DNA from: Ferrovibrio sp.
GTDB lineage: Bacteria; Pseudomonadota; Alphaproteobacteria; Ferrovibrionales; Ferrovibrionaceae
Assembly: GCF_002796975.1 (NCBI RefSeq)
Contig: NZ_PEKV01000012.1
Span: forward strand, 315,941 to 351,420
DNA: 35,480 nt
Direction: 5' to 3'
The number at the start of each line of letters is the position of its first letter. Positions within the stretch are counted from its first letter, which is position 1. The notes beneath the pieces were generated by a model. It did no database searches and was not told the DNA's origin. It was given only the letters and a program-made list of their open reading frames with translations. The position numbers were made by a program, and so were the translations under genes. This document shows positions 1 to 7,800 of this stretch, in pieces.

Positions 1-1488
<1,488 letters not shown>

Positions 1489-1506
1489 CTGTTTGTCGAG
1501 AATGGG

Positions 1507-2061
1507 ATGTTTATCGCTGCGGCGCTGGACATGGGCTTTGTTGTCGCCCGGATTGAGGGTTCCCCGAACGCGTATTTCAACATCGGCCGACCGAAGCCGG
1601 AAAAGCCGCCGGGCCGGTCTGCCATCCTCGCCTCTGCTGCCAACGGGCCGACCTGGGATGCTTGGCGGAATATCATGGTGGCGGCTGTGAATGCCGGGCT
1701 GGACCAGGGTCATTTTGGCCTTGAGCCGGACGACAACCGGTTTGAAGGCCAAGACCATGTCTACCGCTTCGATTTGGAGGGGCTGCCCGGCATTGCCTAT
1801 GTCCGGGCCATGGCGGATGGCGAGCTGATACTCCATGCGGCCATTAACGGGTCCAAGCAGGCTGAGCAGCGCATTCGGGTCGGAATGTCAGGCCTATTGG
1901 GTGGCGAGGGCTTTTCTGAGGGGCGGATGGAGCGGTTGGACCGGAAGTACCTGCATTCGGTCAGGCCCTATACGTCGTTCCGGACGACGCTGCTTTTCCA
2001 GGTGTCTGAAATGAAAGTGGAGCCCAACGGCTTCACGACAATGCCGCCGCTCCAGATTTGA
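1507..2061 (+). CDS. hypothetical protein, 184 aa
   Basis: I do not recognise this protein. It starts 18 bases after the gyrB stop, at the second of two nearby ATGs in different frames, with only a weak purine-rich stretch (GAGAATGGG) as ribosome site. The protein is soluble-looking, with no signal peptide or membrane segment. It has several Gly/Asp-rich loops and a mixed alpha/beta composition (for example EGQDHVYRFDLEGLPGIAYV). Base composition is close to that of gyrB but slightly lower in GC. It ends just before a perfect hairpin, so it may be the last gene of the gyrB transcript. The length and clean frame support a real gene; function is unknown. Confidence 0.6.
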   Translation: MFIAAALDMGFVVARIEGSPNAYFNIGRPKPEKPPGRSAILASAANGPTWDAWRNIMVAAVNAGLDQGHFGLEPDDNRFEGQDHVYRFDLEGLPGIAYVRAMADGELILHAAINGSKQAEQRIRVGMSGLLGGEGFSEGRMERLDRKYLHSVRPYTSFRTTLLFQVSEMKVEPNGFTTMPPLQI

Positions 2062-2066
2062 CAGCT

Positions 2067-2090
2067 GAGGCGCCGGGAAACCGGCGCCTC
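2067..2090 (+). terminator. stem-loop after the gyrB-downstream gene
   Basis: A perfect 10-bp inverted repeat (GAGGCGCCGG / CCGGCGCCTC) encloses a GAAA tetraloop. It starts six bases after the stop at 2061. There is no run of T after the stem, so it may be a weak intrinsic terminator or an RNA-stabilising 3' hairpin. It also marks the boundary with the AT-rich island promoter. Confidence 0.6.
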
Positions 2091-2160
2091 CAACTGGCGT
2101 CCGTCTCCGTCAATCCAGCTGACAGTCCAACAAGCCTGTCCCTAGGGACCGATTGCCTGT

Positions 2161-2299
2161 GTAGATAACACCTTAAAGTAATGTTATCTACATACGGCAT
2201 AATATGGTATAATATTGTTTTATATATGATATTTTAAATGATAACATTAAAATTGAATAATAACATCAGTGGTGTTAGTATTTAATATCACTGTTAGGA
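2161..2299 (+). promoter_or_regulatory. AT-rich promoter with clustered TAACA/TGTTA operator sites
   Basis: This stretch is strikingly AT-rich compared with its surroundings. It opens with a perfect 10-bp inverted repeat, GTAGATAACA (2161-2170) and TGTTATCTAC (2182-2191), 11 bases apart. The core TAACA or its complement TGTTA recurs at 2166, 2182, 2242, 2261, 2273 and 2292. A TATAAT lies at 2208-2213, right after the first palindrome, with no good -35. AGGA at 2296-2299 is the ribosome site of the HTH gene starting at 2307. The layout is that of an autoregulated promoter bound by the HTH protein it drives; the identity of the binder is inferred. Confidence 0.6.
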
Positions 2300-2306
2300 T
2301 TTATAG

Positions 2307-3359
2307 ATGGCCCGTGAACGTGAACTCGGTACAGAGCAGTTAATCGATTACCTCGCCACGAACCTGAGCGCCAACTTGGTTATGGACCCAAGCTCGCTTC
2401 AGAGCCGGCTGCCAATTGTCCTGAGCAGGAAATTTAAACTGCTTGATTCCTTCATCTTCGGCAGGCGGGTGGTCTTCGCCGTCCTAGGGGCCAAGGCCCA
2501 GGTCAATCCGAAGGAAGTCCAGAAGCAACTTGATGTCATCAGCAGGATGGCGGACCACAAAGCGGCCGTTATCCTAGTGGCGGGACGGTTGCCATGGCCA
2601 GTTCGCGCACGTCTGAAGGAAATGGGAATTCAGTTCGTCATTCCCGACAGAGAAATTTTCCTGCCCAATTTCCAGCTTATCTCGACCGATCGCGGTCACA
2701 GCGAAGTAAATTTCGGGGACAAGTTCACGCCGTCTGCTCAGGTTATTCTCTTTGGATACCTCTTGGATCGAACAGAAGGCGCGATCAATTCGTCGGAGCT
2801 TGCAGCCTCGTTGCACATCACGCCCATGTCGGCAGGACGAGGTCTGGATCAACTTGAAGAGCTTGACCTGGTCGAGACCTCAAAGGAGGGGCGTGAACGA
2901 CATTTCCGTTTCCGGCACGACAAGCATGAGCTGTTTGAGCGCGCGAGAAAGCACATCGCGAGCCCCGTGAAGTCTACGAAGTATGTCGCGAGCGGATTTG
3001 TTGACGATCTATTGGTCCTCGCGGGTGATACAGCCCTATCCGAGATGACAATGCTCAGTCAGAAGTCCCTAACAGTGTATGCGGTGGTGGCAAATGCGTG
3101 GAAGGGATTGGTCTTTTCACGGAAGTTGATTGAGACGAGAGAAGAGACCGCCGATTTTATTGTCGAGACATGGCACTATGATCCAGTGTCACTGAGTAGC
3201 GGTTCACTTGCAGATCCGCTTTCGATCTATGCGCAATTTAGAAATTCGGATGAGCCACGAGTAAAGCAGGCCGTGGGCGAGGTATTGGAGACGATGGAAT
3301 GGTGGCGGGAATCGAAAAATTCAGAGATTACCTGGCAGGGCACGAACAGAAATATGTGA
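2307..3359 (+). CDS. HTH (MarR/AbiEi-like) regulator, putative antitoxin
   Basis: This 350-residue protein has an N-terminal alpha/beta region (about 1-130; stretch FGRRVVFAVLGAKAQ, then KAAVILVAGRLPWPVRARL). A winged-helix segment follows (about 145-210) with ELAASLHITPMSAGRGLDQLEELDLVE, a typical recognition-helix pattern. A C-terminal region (about 225-345) contains LAGDTALSEMTML and ADPLSIYAQF. I recall this three-part arrangement from uncharacterised HTH proteins encoded just upstream of a nucleotidyltransferase. AGGA sits seven bases before the ATG. The 3' end overlaps the next gene by 61 bases, so the two are tightly coupled. Base composition is lower in GC than the core genes, suggesting acquisition. 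The likely role is antitoxin or autorepressor of an AbiE-like pair, or a defence-associated regulator. Domain reading is fairly sure, role is not. Confidence 0.7.
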   Translation: MARERELGTEQLIDYLATNLSANLVMDPSSLQSRLPIVLSRKFKLLDSFIFGRRVVFAVLGAKAQVNPKEVQKQLDVISRMADHKAAVILVAGRLPWPVRARLKEMGIQFVIPDREIFLPNFQLISTDRGHSEVNFGDKFTPSAQVILFGYLLDRTEGAINSSELAASLHITPMSAGRGLDQLEELDLVETSKEGRERHFRFRHDKHELFERARKHIASPVKSTKYVASGFVDDLLVLAGDTALSEMTMLSQKSLTVYAVVANAWKGLVFSRKLIETREETADFIVETWHYDPVSLSSGSLADPLSIYAQFRNSDEPRVKQAVGEVLETMEWWRESKNSEITWQGTNRNM

Positions 3360-4048
3360 TCATCGGGGGCGCTGCCTGCGAATTGGTGTTCGGCGAGATT
3401 GGGCAGGGTTTTCGCGGCACCAAAGATATCGACATGGTGTTTTGTGTCGAGGTTGTGGGCGCCGACTTTGCGGAACAGTTCCGTGCCTTCCTGGAGGCTG
3501 GTGGATATACCGCGCGCGAGCGTAGCAATGGCCGCAAGGAATTCTATCGGTTTCATAAGCCGACGACAGAAGGTTTCCCGAAGATGATTGAGATCTTCGC
3601 TCGGAAGCCTGGGATTATCGACTTCCCGGAGGATATGAAAATCATCCGTATGGAGGTCGAGGACGGCATTCTGAGCTTGTCGGCGATGCTGCTGAACGAC
3701 GACTACTATAATGCGCTGGCTGCGAATGGACGGGTAGTCAACGGCCTAACTGTGCTCGATCAGGGAATTCTGGTGCCGTTCAAGGCGTTCGCCCACATAA
3801 ACCTCCTAGAGGCCCGGGCAAACGGCGAGACGGTGAAAAATGGTGACATCGAGAAACATCGCGAGGACGTGTTCGGGCTCCTGGGGCTCCTGCCGACAGA
3901 GGGTGTGGTCGAACTTCCTGATGCATTGCGCAACGACTTGCGCAAGTTCATTGCTGCGGTCGAGGACGCGGGATACGAGCCTGCTGCCGCGATTGGCGTG
4001 ACGCAGGCCGAAGGAATTGTGATCCTTCGACGGGTCTACGCTCTTTAG
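3299..4048 (+). CDS. AbiEii/DUF1814-like nucleotidyltransferase, putative toxin
   Basis: The protein (249 aa) has the nucleotidyltransferase-fold signature: YVIIGGAACELVF (about residues 20-32), then TKDIDMVF (about 41-48) giving the Asp-x-Asp metal pair. FPKMIEIFARKPG (about 93-105) is a good candidate for the third acidic strand. Further conserved-looking stretches are LNDDYYNAL and DQGILVPFKAFAHINL. The C-terminal third (KNGDIEKHREDVFGLLGLL) is helical. AbiEii-family enzymes transfer nucleotides to targets such as tRNA and act as toxins paired with an HTH antitoxin; that activity is inferred here. The ATG at 3299 lies inside the upstream gene, with GGAG eight bases before it. A convergent hairpin follows. 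It could instead be a non-toxic NTase. Confidence 0.75.
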   Translation: MVAGIEKFRDYLAGHEQKYVIIGGAACELVFGEIGQGFRGTKDIDMVFCVEVVGADFAEQFRAFLEAGGYTARERSNGRKEFYRFHKPTTEGFPKMIEIFARKPGIIDFPEDMKIIRMEVEDGILSLSAMLLNDDYYNALAANGRVVNGLTVLDQGILVPFKAFAHINLLEARANGETVKNGDIEKHREDVFGLLGLLPTEGVVELPDALRNDLRKFIAAVEDAGYEPAAAIGVTQAEGIVILRRVYAL

Positions 4049-4057
4049 ACAGCCTTC

Positions 4058-4088
4058 GCCTTTGCGAGCGACCTGCTCGCGCAAAGGC
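4058..4088. terminator. bidirectional hairpin between convergent genes
   Basis: GCCTTTGCGAGC (4058-4069) pairs with GCTCGCGCAAAGGC (4075-4088) around a 5-base loop with a two-base bulge. It lies between the stop of the nucleotidyltransferase at 4048 and the 3' end of the minus-strand acetyltransferase at 4096. The T-rich flank on the plus side is interrupted (CTATTTT a few bases on). It probably serves both strands. Confidence 0.6.
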
Positions 4089-4095
4089 AATAGGG

Positions 4096-4494
4096 CTATT
4101 TTACCGGTCGACGACGCATGATGGTGTCTCCTACCGGGGAGTTTTTCAGCTTCCGGAAGCCAAATTTTTTGTACCACGCGATCGTCTGAGACATGTTCAT
4201 CTCAGAGCCATCGTCTTCCTCGCAACCGTCTGCAACCCCTGCGGGGCGTAGATAGATGCGCTGCGAGTGATGGTCGGCCAGGTCGCACACGAGTTTCATG
4301 GCTTGTGTGCCGTAGCCTTTGTGGGGCGGAAAGGCATCTATCCCAGTGAGCCAGACAGAGTTCTCTCGCGGATGCCAGTGCAGTGATATCGGATCGAAGT
4401 CTATTGCGATTTTGCGGCCAATTTTATTGACGCGCAGAAGCTTCTTCGCCAGCTCTTCGAATTGATATGCGTCGATGTTGGTCGGCTTAGTCAT
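4096..4494 (-). CDS. GNAT-family N-acetyltransferase
   Basis: This small GNAT-fold protein (132 aa) would transfer an acetyl group from acetyl-CoA to an unknown amine. The visible markers are the acetyl-CoA loop KGYGTQAMKLVCDLAD (about residues 58-73, fitting Q/R-x-x-G-x-G/A), a beta-strand before it (SVWLTGIDAF), and the C-terminal WYKKFGFRKL (about 107-116), typical of the last GNAT strands. It is slightly shorter than the usual 140-160 aa. GC content is lower than the core genome, like the neighbouring HTH/NTase pair. GNAT proteins can be toxins of toxin-antitoxin pairs, but no small antitoxin gene lies next to it. Its ribosome site lies in a hairpin (4497-4520). Confidence 0.72.
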   Translation of the reverse strand: MTKPTNIDAYQFEELAKKLLRVNKIGRKIAIDFDPISLHWHPRENSVWLTGIDAFPPHKGYGTQAMKLVCDLADHHSQRIYLRPAGVADGCEEDDGSEMNMSQTIAWYKKFGFRKLKNSPVGDTIMRRRPVK

Positions 4495-4496
4495 GA

Positions 4497-4520
4497 GTAC
4501 TCCATTTTTCCTGGGAGTAC
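4497..4520 (-). promoter_or_regulatory. inverted repeat covering the acetyltransferase ribosome site
   Basis: GTACTCC (4497-4503) and GGAGTAC (4514-4520) form a perfect 7-bp inverted repeat with a 10-base loop, two bases upstream of the minus-strand start at 4494. On the minus strand the half nearest the start contains the GGAG ribosome site, so the RNA hairpin could mask it. Alternatively it is a protein-binding operator. Only the repeat is seen; the function is inferred. Confidence 0.45.
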
Positions 4521-4795
4521 CGGCGGGAGCCTAAGCCGCCGAAACCCCGCGATTGCGTGGTTCGGTCGGTAGGCCCGCGCTTGAAAGCGCCTTCGGACGA
4601 TCCCCGTTGGGACCGTGTTTTTCTGAAAACCCGACGTCGTGAATACGATTGTAGGGCTGAGCAGCCCGCAAGGCAAGATGGCGACTCGCGGCATTCGCTG
4701 CCTCTCCGCAGTACCTTCAAGTCATTCATTCGATTTGATTTTCGGTGGACTGGCGGCATCATCGTCACAGATCGGGTCGTAGGAGAGTCGCCGAA
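4521..4795. other. non-coding stretch with no recognised gene
   Basis: This stretch lies between divergent genes. Short frames exist on both strands, but none has a ribosome site plus a recognisable protein. AGGAG at 4781-4785 belongs to the gene starting at 4796. No tRNA, repeat or attachment site was recognised. Confidence 0.4.
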
Positions 4796-5182
4796 ATGGA
4801 TTCAGAGGAAGCAACTGGCCCGGCAGCAGAACTGGGCGTCATCGCGCTCGTCGATCCTGAGAAAGGCAAGGCGACGTCCGCAATGCTGGATGAGGCTGCA
4901 AGCCGGTTAGACGTTTTTGTGGCTTCAGAGCCACCGGCGCCGTATGTTGCTATCGCTCATTACTTCCGTGCCAACCTGCACTCGCATCGAGCGAGCATGA
5001 CTGGTGAGATGAAGGAATGGTCGATCGACAGGCCAAACTGGAAGGCTGGAATATTCGAATTGCGGGCGGCGTTAAGGCATATCTGGAGCGACGTTTCGGC
5101 CGCACAGCAAACCGACGCCCCGCGCTGGCTGATGCGCGAGCATACACAGGAACGTCTCGGCGTGCGGGGCAGGGCTTCATAG
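4796..5182 (+). CDS. hypothetical protein fused at its end to a gene remnant
   Basis: This is a 128-residue frame starting at an ATG with AGGAG ten bases upstream. The first about 95 residues (start MDSEEATGPAAELGVIALVD) match nothing I recognise; they contain LDEAASRLDVFVASEPPAPYVAIAHYF-type mixed helix/strand sequence and no signal peptide. From about residue 96 the sequence (IWSDVSAAQQTD, LMREHTQERLGV) is clearly related to the intact protein at 6779-7405. It then runs into a frameshift and stops. The frame is therefore probably a chimera: an orphan gene whose original 3' end has been replaced by, or reads into, a decayed duplicate. Whether it is expressed is uncertain. Confidence 0.45.
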   Translation: MDSEEATGPAAELGVIALVDPEKGKATSAMLDEAASRLDVFVASEPPAPYVAIAHYFRANLHSHRASMTGEMKEWSIDRPNWKAGIFELRAALRHIWSDVSAAQQTDAPRWLMREHTQERLGVRGRAS

Positions 5183-5322
5183 TCGTTCGTGTCTTCAGGG
5201 CGCTGCTCGACGGTATCCACCGCTTCCTGATCGTCTGCGAACCCGAGATGCGACGGCGCTGGCCGCGTGCCCCTGTTTCGAATGCGCCCACGCCCTGGTC
5301 GCAGCGCATCATGCCGATCCTG
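5081..5322 (+). pseudogene. frameshifted partial copy of the gene at 6779-7405
   Basis: DNA from ATCTGGAGCG at 5081 to ATGCCGATCCTG at 5322 aligns with 6803-7048 with many identical blocks. The differences include an extra GGGGC-like 5-base insertion near 5163-5170, a one-base loss near 5245 and an eight-base loss near 5270. Because of these shifts, the first part reads in the frame ending at 5182. The rest (VRVFRALLDGIHRFLIV, then NAPTPWSQRIMPIL) reads in another frame that ends at 5325. The intact gene's own start and its last about 120 codons are missing. It lies in the same orientation as the intact copy, on the other side of nirK. Confidence 0.85.
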
Positions 5323-5377
5323 TGACGAACCGCGCCGCGAAGGACGGGAAGCCGATGAGCCCGGGGCGGGTGGTCTG

Positions 5378-5418
5378 AAAAAAGCAAAAACCCGGCCGCG
5401 CAGGTGAGCGCGGCCGGG
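5378..5418 (-). terminator. strong intrinsic terminator of nirK
   Basis: A perfect 11-bp inverted repeat, CCCGGCCGCGC (5391-5401) and GCGCGGCCGGG (5408-5418), has a 6-base loop. On the minus strand it is followed by TTTTT, GC and TTTTTT (complement of A runs at 5386-5390 and 5378-5383). It starts about 20 bases beyond the nirK stop, the textbook position. Confidence 0.92.
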
Positions 5419-5437
5419 TCGAAGCTTGTCGCGCCTG

Positions 5438-6511
5438 TCAATTGATGGGCAGTGCGCTCGTCCGTTCCGGCAGGCCTTCCGAAAACACTTTCGGGTTCTC
5501 CGGGCCGGTGACATTCAGGAAGCCGGCCAGGCCGCGATTGACCCGCGACAGGGCGTGGTCCACCAGCACATAGGTGCCCGGAACCTCCAGTTTGAAATCC
5601 GCGAACATCGCGCCGCCCGGCGGCACCGAGACGGTCTGCACGTTCTTGACCGTGCCGCTGGTCACCGATCCCATCGGATAGATCTTGTCGAAGATCTCGC
5701 CGATGACATGGAAGGAGGAGGTGAAGTTCGGCCCGCCGACGCCGAAGAAGATGCGGATCGTCTCGCCGGTTTTGGCCTGCAGCGCGTTGGCGTTGCTCAG
5801 CGCACCCACCGCACCGTTGAAGACGAAATACTCCGGCCGCTCGTTCATCAGCTTGTCGTGGCTGTGGTTGAGTTCGCCCTTGGTGCCGAACGGCTCCTCG
5901 GTGTAGATCTCGCCCTGCATGACGTAGAACTCGCGGTCGACCTTGGGCAGGCCCTCCTCGGGCTCGACCAGGATCATCCCATACATGCCGCTGGCGATGT
6001 GCTGCGCCACCACGGGCGTCGCGCAGTGATACACGTAAAGCCCGGGGCTGAGCGCCTTGAAGGTGAAGCCCTTGGTTTCGCCCGGCGCCGCTTCCGTTGC
6101 CATGCCGCCACCGCCCGGGCCGGTCACCGCATGGAAGTCGACATTGTGCATCATGACGCTGTCATCGGCGTTCTTCATGGCCACTTCCACGGTGTCGCCA
6201 ACCCGCACGCGAACGAAGGGGCCGGGAACCTTGCCGTTGAAGGTCCAGTATTGATAGGTCGTGCCGTCATCGAGCTGGCCGGTCACCTCAATCGTCTCGA
6301 GGTTCACCTTCACCCGCTGCGCGCCACGCCGCACCAGCGGCCTGGGCAGATCGGTGGGGCTGCGCACGATCGGGTTGACACCCGCAACGCCGGCCGGCGC
6401 ACCATGGCCGTGGTCGGCATTATCGGCCATCGCAGGCAGGCTGAAACCGAGAGCTACGGCGAGGGCAAGTCCGCTTGCCGTCGCGGTGAGAGTCTTGAGC
6501 ATACCGCGCAT
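5438..6511 (-). CDS. nirK: copper-containing nitrite reductase
   Basis: NirK reduces nitrite to nitric oxide in the periplasm, the step of denitrification that commits nitrogen to gas. The protein has 357 residues with a signal peptide (about 1-29, ending PAMA). All copper ligands are visible: type 1 His122, Cys163, His171, Met176 and type 2 His127, His162, His319, in the motifs MMHNVDFHA, YHCATPVVAQHIASGMYG and VLVDHALS. The catalytic pair is Asp125 and His268. The start was chosen at 6511 because AAAGGAGA lies just upstream and the signal peptide begins there; a longer frame to 6607 has neither. The gene is monocistronic, with its own terminator and an FNR/NnrR-type box. No nor, nos or nnr genes are in the window, so nitric oxide detoxification must be encoded elsewhere. 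Confidence 0.97.
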   Translation of the reverse strand: MRGMLKTLTATASGLALAVALGFSLPAMADNADHGHGAPAGVAGVNPIVRSPTDLPRPLVRRGAQRVKVNLETIEVTGQLDDGTTYQYWTFNGKVPGPFVRVRVGDTVEVAMKNADDSVMMHNVDFHAVTGPGGGGMATEAAPGETKGFTFKALSPGLYVYHCATPVVAQHIASGMYGMILVEPEEGLPKVDREFYVMQGEIYTEEPFGTKGELNHSHDKLMNERPEYFVFNGAVGALSNANALQAKTGETIRIFFGVGGPNFTSSFHVIGEIFDKIYPMGSVTSGTVKNVQTVSVPPGGAMFADFKLEVPGTYVLVDHALSRVNRGLAGFLNVTGPENPKVFSEGLPERTSALPIN

Positions 6512-6543
6512 GGTGGTCTCCTTTCGCGCTGGGTATGGCTGTA

Positions 6544-6584
6544 CTGTAGTGACGCGGTGTGGCCGCTCTTTGTGCAATCGCAAA
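6544..6584 (-). promoter_or_regulatory. FNR/NnrR-type box and promoter of nirK
   Basis: On the minus strand, TTGCG-ATTG-CACAA (6584-6571) fits the TTG-N8-CAA form bound by CRP/FNR-family regulators. The TTGCG half resembles NnrR/Nnr-type sites of denitrifiers. The -10-like TACAGT (6549-6544) is centred about 31 bases downstream, which fits a class II activator position near -41. The start codon is about 60 bases further. The box is seen; which regulator binds it is inferred. Confidence 0.65.
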
Positions 6585-6778
6585 CCGGGCCGCAGCTTCC
6601 CCGCCACAGGCTGCGGCAGAAGCGCGCAGGCGGAATAGCCGGTTGGTGCCGCGTTGGGCTGCCCTGTTTCCGGGACTTGCCATTGCCTGCAGGGAGAGCT
6701 GTCATTAGTCTCGATCAGGAAATGAAGGCCTTCCCGGCTTTGTCATGGTCAAATCACCAACTGGGCTCGTCATCACGC

Positions 6779-7405
6779 ATGCAGGGTAACGGCTTTCTCG
6801 CCATCTGGAGCGACGTGTCGGCCGCGCAGGAAACCGACTACCTGCACTGGCTGACGCGCGAGCATACGCAGGAGCGGCTCGGCGTGCAGGGCTTCCTCGC
6901 CGTCCGCGTCTTCAAGGCGCAGCTCGACGGCGTCCACCGCTTCCTGATCGTCTACGAACTCGAAGACGCCACGGCGCTGGCCGGGCAGCCCTATCTCGAC
7001 CGCCTGAATGCGCCCACGCCCTGGTCGCAGCGTATCATGCCGATCCTGCAGAATTTCGCCCGCGGCGGCGGGCGGCGCGTGGCCTCCGCCGGCCACGGGC
7101 GCGGCGGCGTGGTCGCGGCGCTGCGCTTCGCCGCGGATGAACTGCCCGCGGCCGGTGTGGTCGAGCGCCTCGTCGGCCATGACCGCATCGCGGCTGCCCA
7201 TCTGCTGGAAACCGACCGGGCGCGCACCGGCATCAAAACCAGCGAGAAGGGCCTGCGCGCCAACGATGGCGCCTTCGACGGCCTGCTGCTGATCGAGGGT
7301 CTGGACCAGGCGGCGGTGCGCGCGGCGCTGGGCGCCGTCCCGTGGCCGGCTGCCGATGCGCCGCCGCTCTACACGATGGTCTTCGCGCTGGCCGCGTCGC
7401 GGTAA
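6779..7405 (+). CDS. hypothetical protein, probable dimeric alpha/beta-barrel N-terminus
   Basis: This is a 208-residue protein of unknown function. Its first half (IWSDVSAAQETDYLHWLTREH, GVQGFLAVRVF, HRFLIVYELED, YLDRLNAPTPWSQRIMPIL) has the pattern of small dimeric alpha/beta-barrel (EthD-like) proteins: a helix with EH, a strand ending PGF/QGF, and a strand ending LYE/VYE. The second half (from about residue 95) is Ala/Gly/Arg-rich and may be a second similar domain. The ATG at 6779 precedes the conserved part directly but has no clear ribosome site; the ATG at 6722 is in frame and would add 19 residues. The frame stays open far upstream across the nirK antisense strand, which is an artefact. 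It is divergent from nirK and duplicated in part at 5081-5322. Confidence 0.65.
   Translation: MQGNGFLAIWSDVSAAQETDYLHWLTREHTQERLGVQGFLAVRVFKAQLDGVHRFLIVYELEDATALAGQPYLDRLNAPTPWSQRIMPILQNFARGGGRRVASAGHGRGGVVAALRFAADELPAAGVVERLVGHDRIAAAHLLETDRARTGIKTSEKGLRANDGAFDGLLLIEGLDQAAVRAALGAVPWPAADAPPLYTMVFALAASR
6803..7048 (+). repeat. direct repeat, intact-gene copy (partner 5081-5322)
   Basis: This segment inside the gene at 6779-7405 is the counterpart of the decayed copy at 5081-5322. The two copies are in direct orientation and bracket nirK with its promoter and terminator, about 1.5 kb apart. Long runs are shared, for example TCCACCGCTTCCTGATCGTC and GCGCCCACGCCCTGGTCGCA. Confidence 0.85.
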
Positions 7406-7481
7406 CCGGGCCGCTTCGCGGTCACCGGCGGCGCCGGGGCTGACGGCAGCCGGATTGACTTCGGGGCCGCGGTATTGTAGT

Positions 7482-7633
7482 ATAAGTTATTGTTTTATAA
7501 TGTGTTTTTGGAATAACCGGCAGATAAGCCGGCGCCGGCCGGCGACAAGCCCCGGACAAGCCGGAACAAGGGTCAAATAAGCAAAAATAAGGGTGATATA
7601 AGCTCAAACAGACTCGGGATAAGCGCGTACAAC
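7482..7633 (+). repeat. helically phased ATAAG/ACAAG array
   Basis: The gene-free spacer 7406-7800 holds repeated five-base motifs on the plus strand. ATAAG starts at 7482, 7524, 7577, 7587, 7598 and 7619; ACAAG at 7545, 7556 and 7566; near-matches ATAAC at 7513 and ACAAC at 7629. Successive distances are 31, 11, 21, 11, 10, 11, 10, 11, 21 and 10, all close to whole multiples of 10.5 bases. The motifs therefore all face the same side of the helix. The bases between them are not conserved, so this is not a simple tandem repeat. A TATAAT at 7496-7501 with a weak TTGTAG 15 bases upstream could be a promoter whose leader would contain the array. The same motif in the other orientation recurs at 33339-33396. 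The binding protein is unknown. Confidence 0.8.
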
Positions 7634-7800
7634 GGCCTGTCCCGATGCGGCAAGAGATTGAAAATTCTGGGAAAATGGTGAAATCCGGGCCGGCGGTTGC
7701 AGCCCGTCGGGCGGCTGACTAGGCTTTGCCGGATTTCACTCCGGAACAGGCGGTCGATGACACGGCGAAACCAGCTCCTGCCCGCGCGCGGATGCGCGTG

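Noticed and set aside
2307..5322. Prophage or integrative element
   Set aside because: No integrase, transposase, tRNA or flanking repeat was found around the low-GC stretch; only the composition is island-like.
5426..6721. Long plus-strand frame across the nirK locus continuing into the gene at 6779
   Set aside because: It is antisense to nirK, whose product is unambiguous. Only the part from 6779 (or 6722) resembles a real protein.
7482..7633. Phased array read as a CRISPR array or a DnaA-box origin
   Set aside because: Repeats are only five bases at one-turn spacing, too short for CRISPR. GATAAG lacks the rest of the DnaA box (TTATCCACA), and neither dnaA nor AT-rich unwinding repeats are present.
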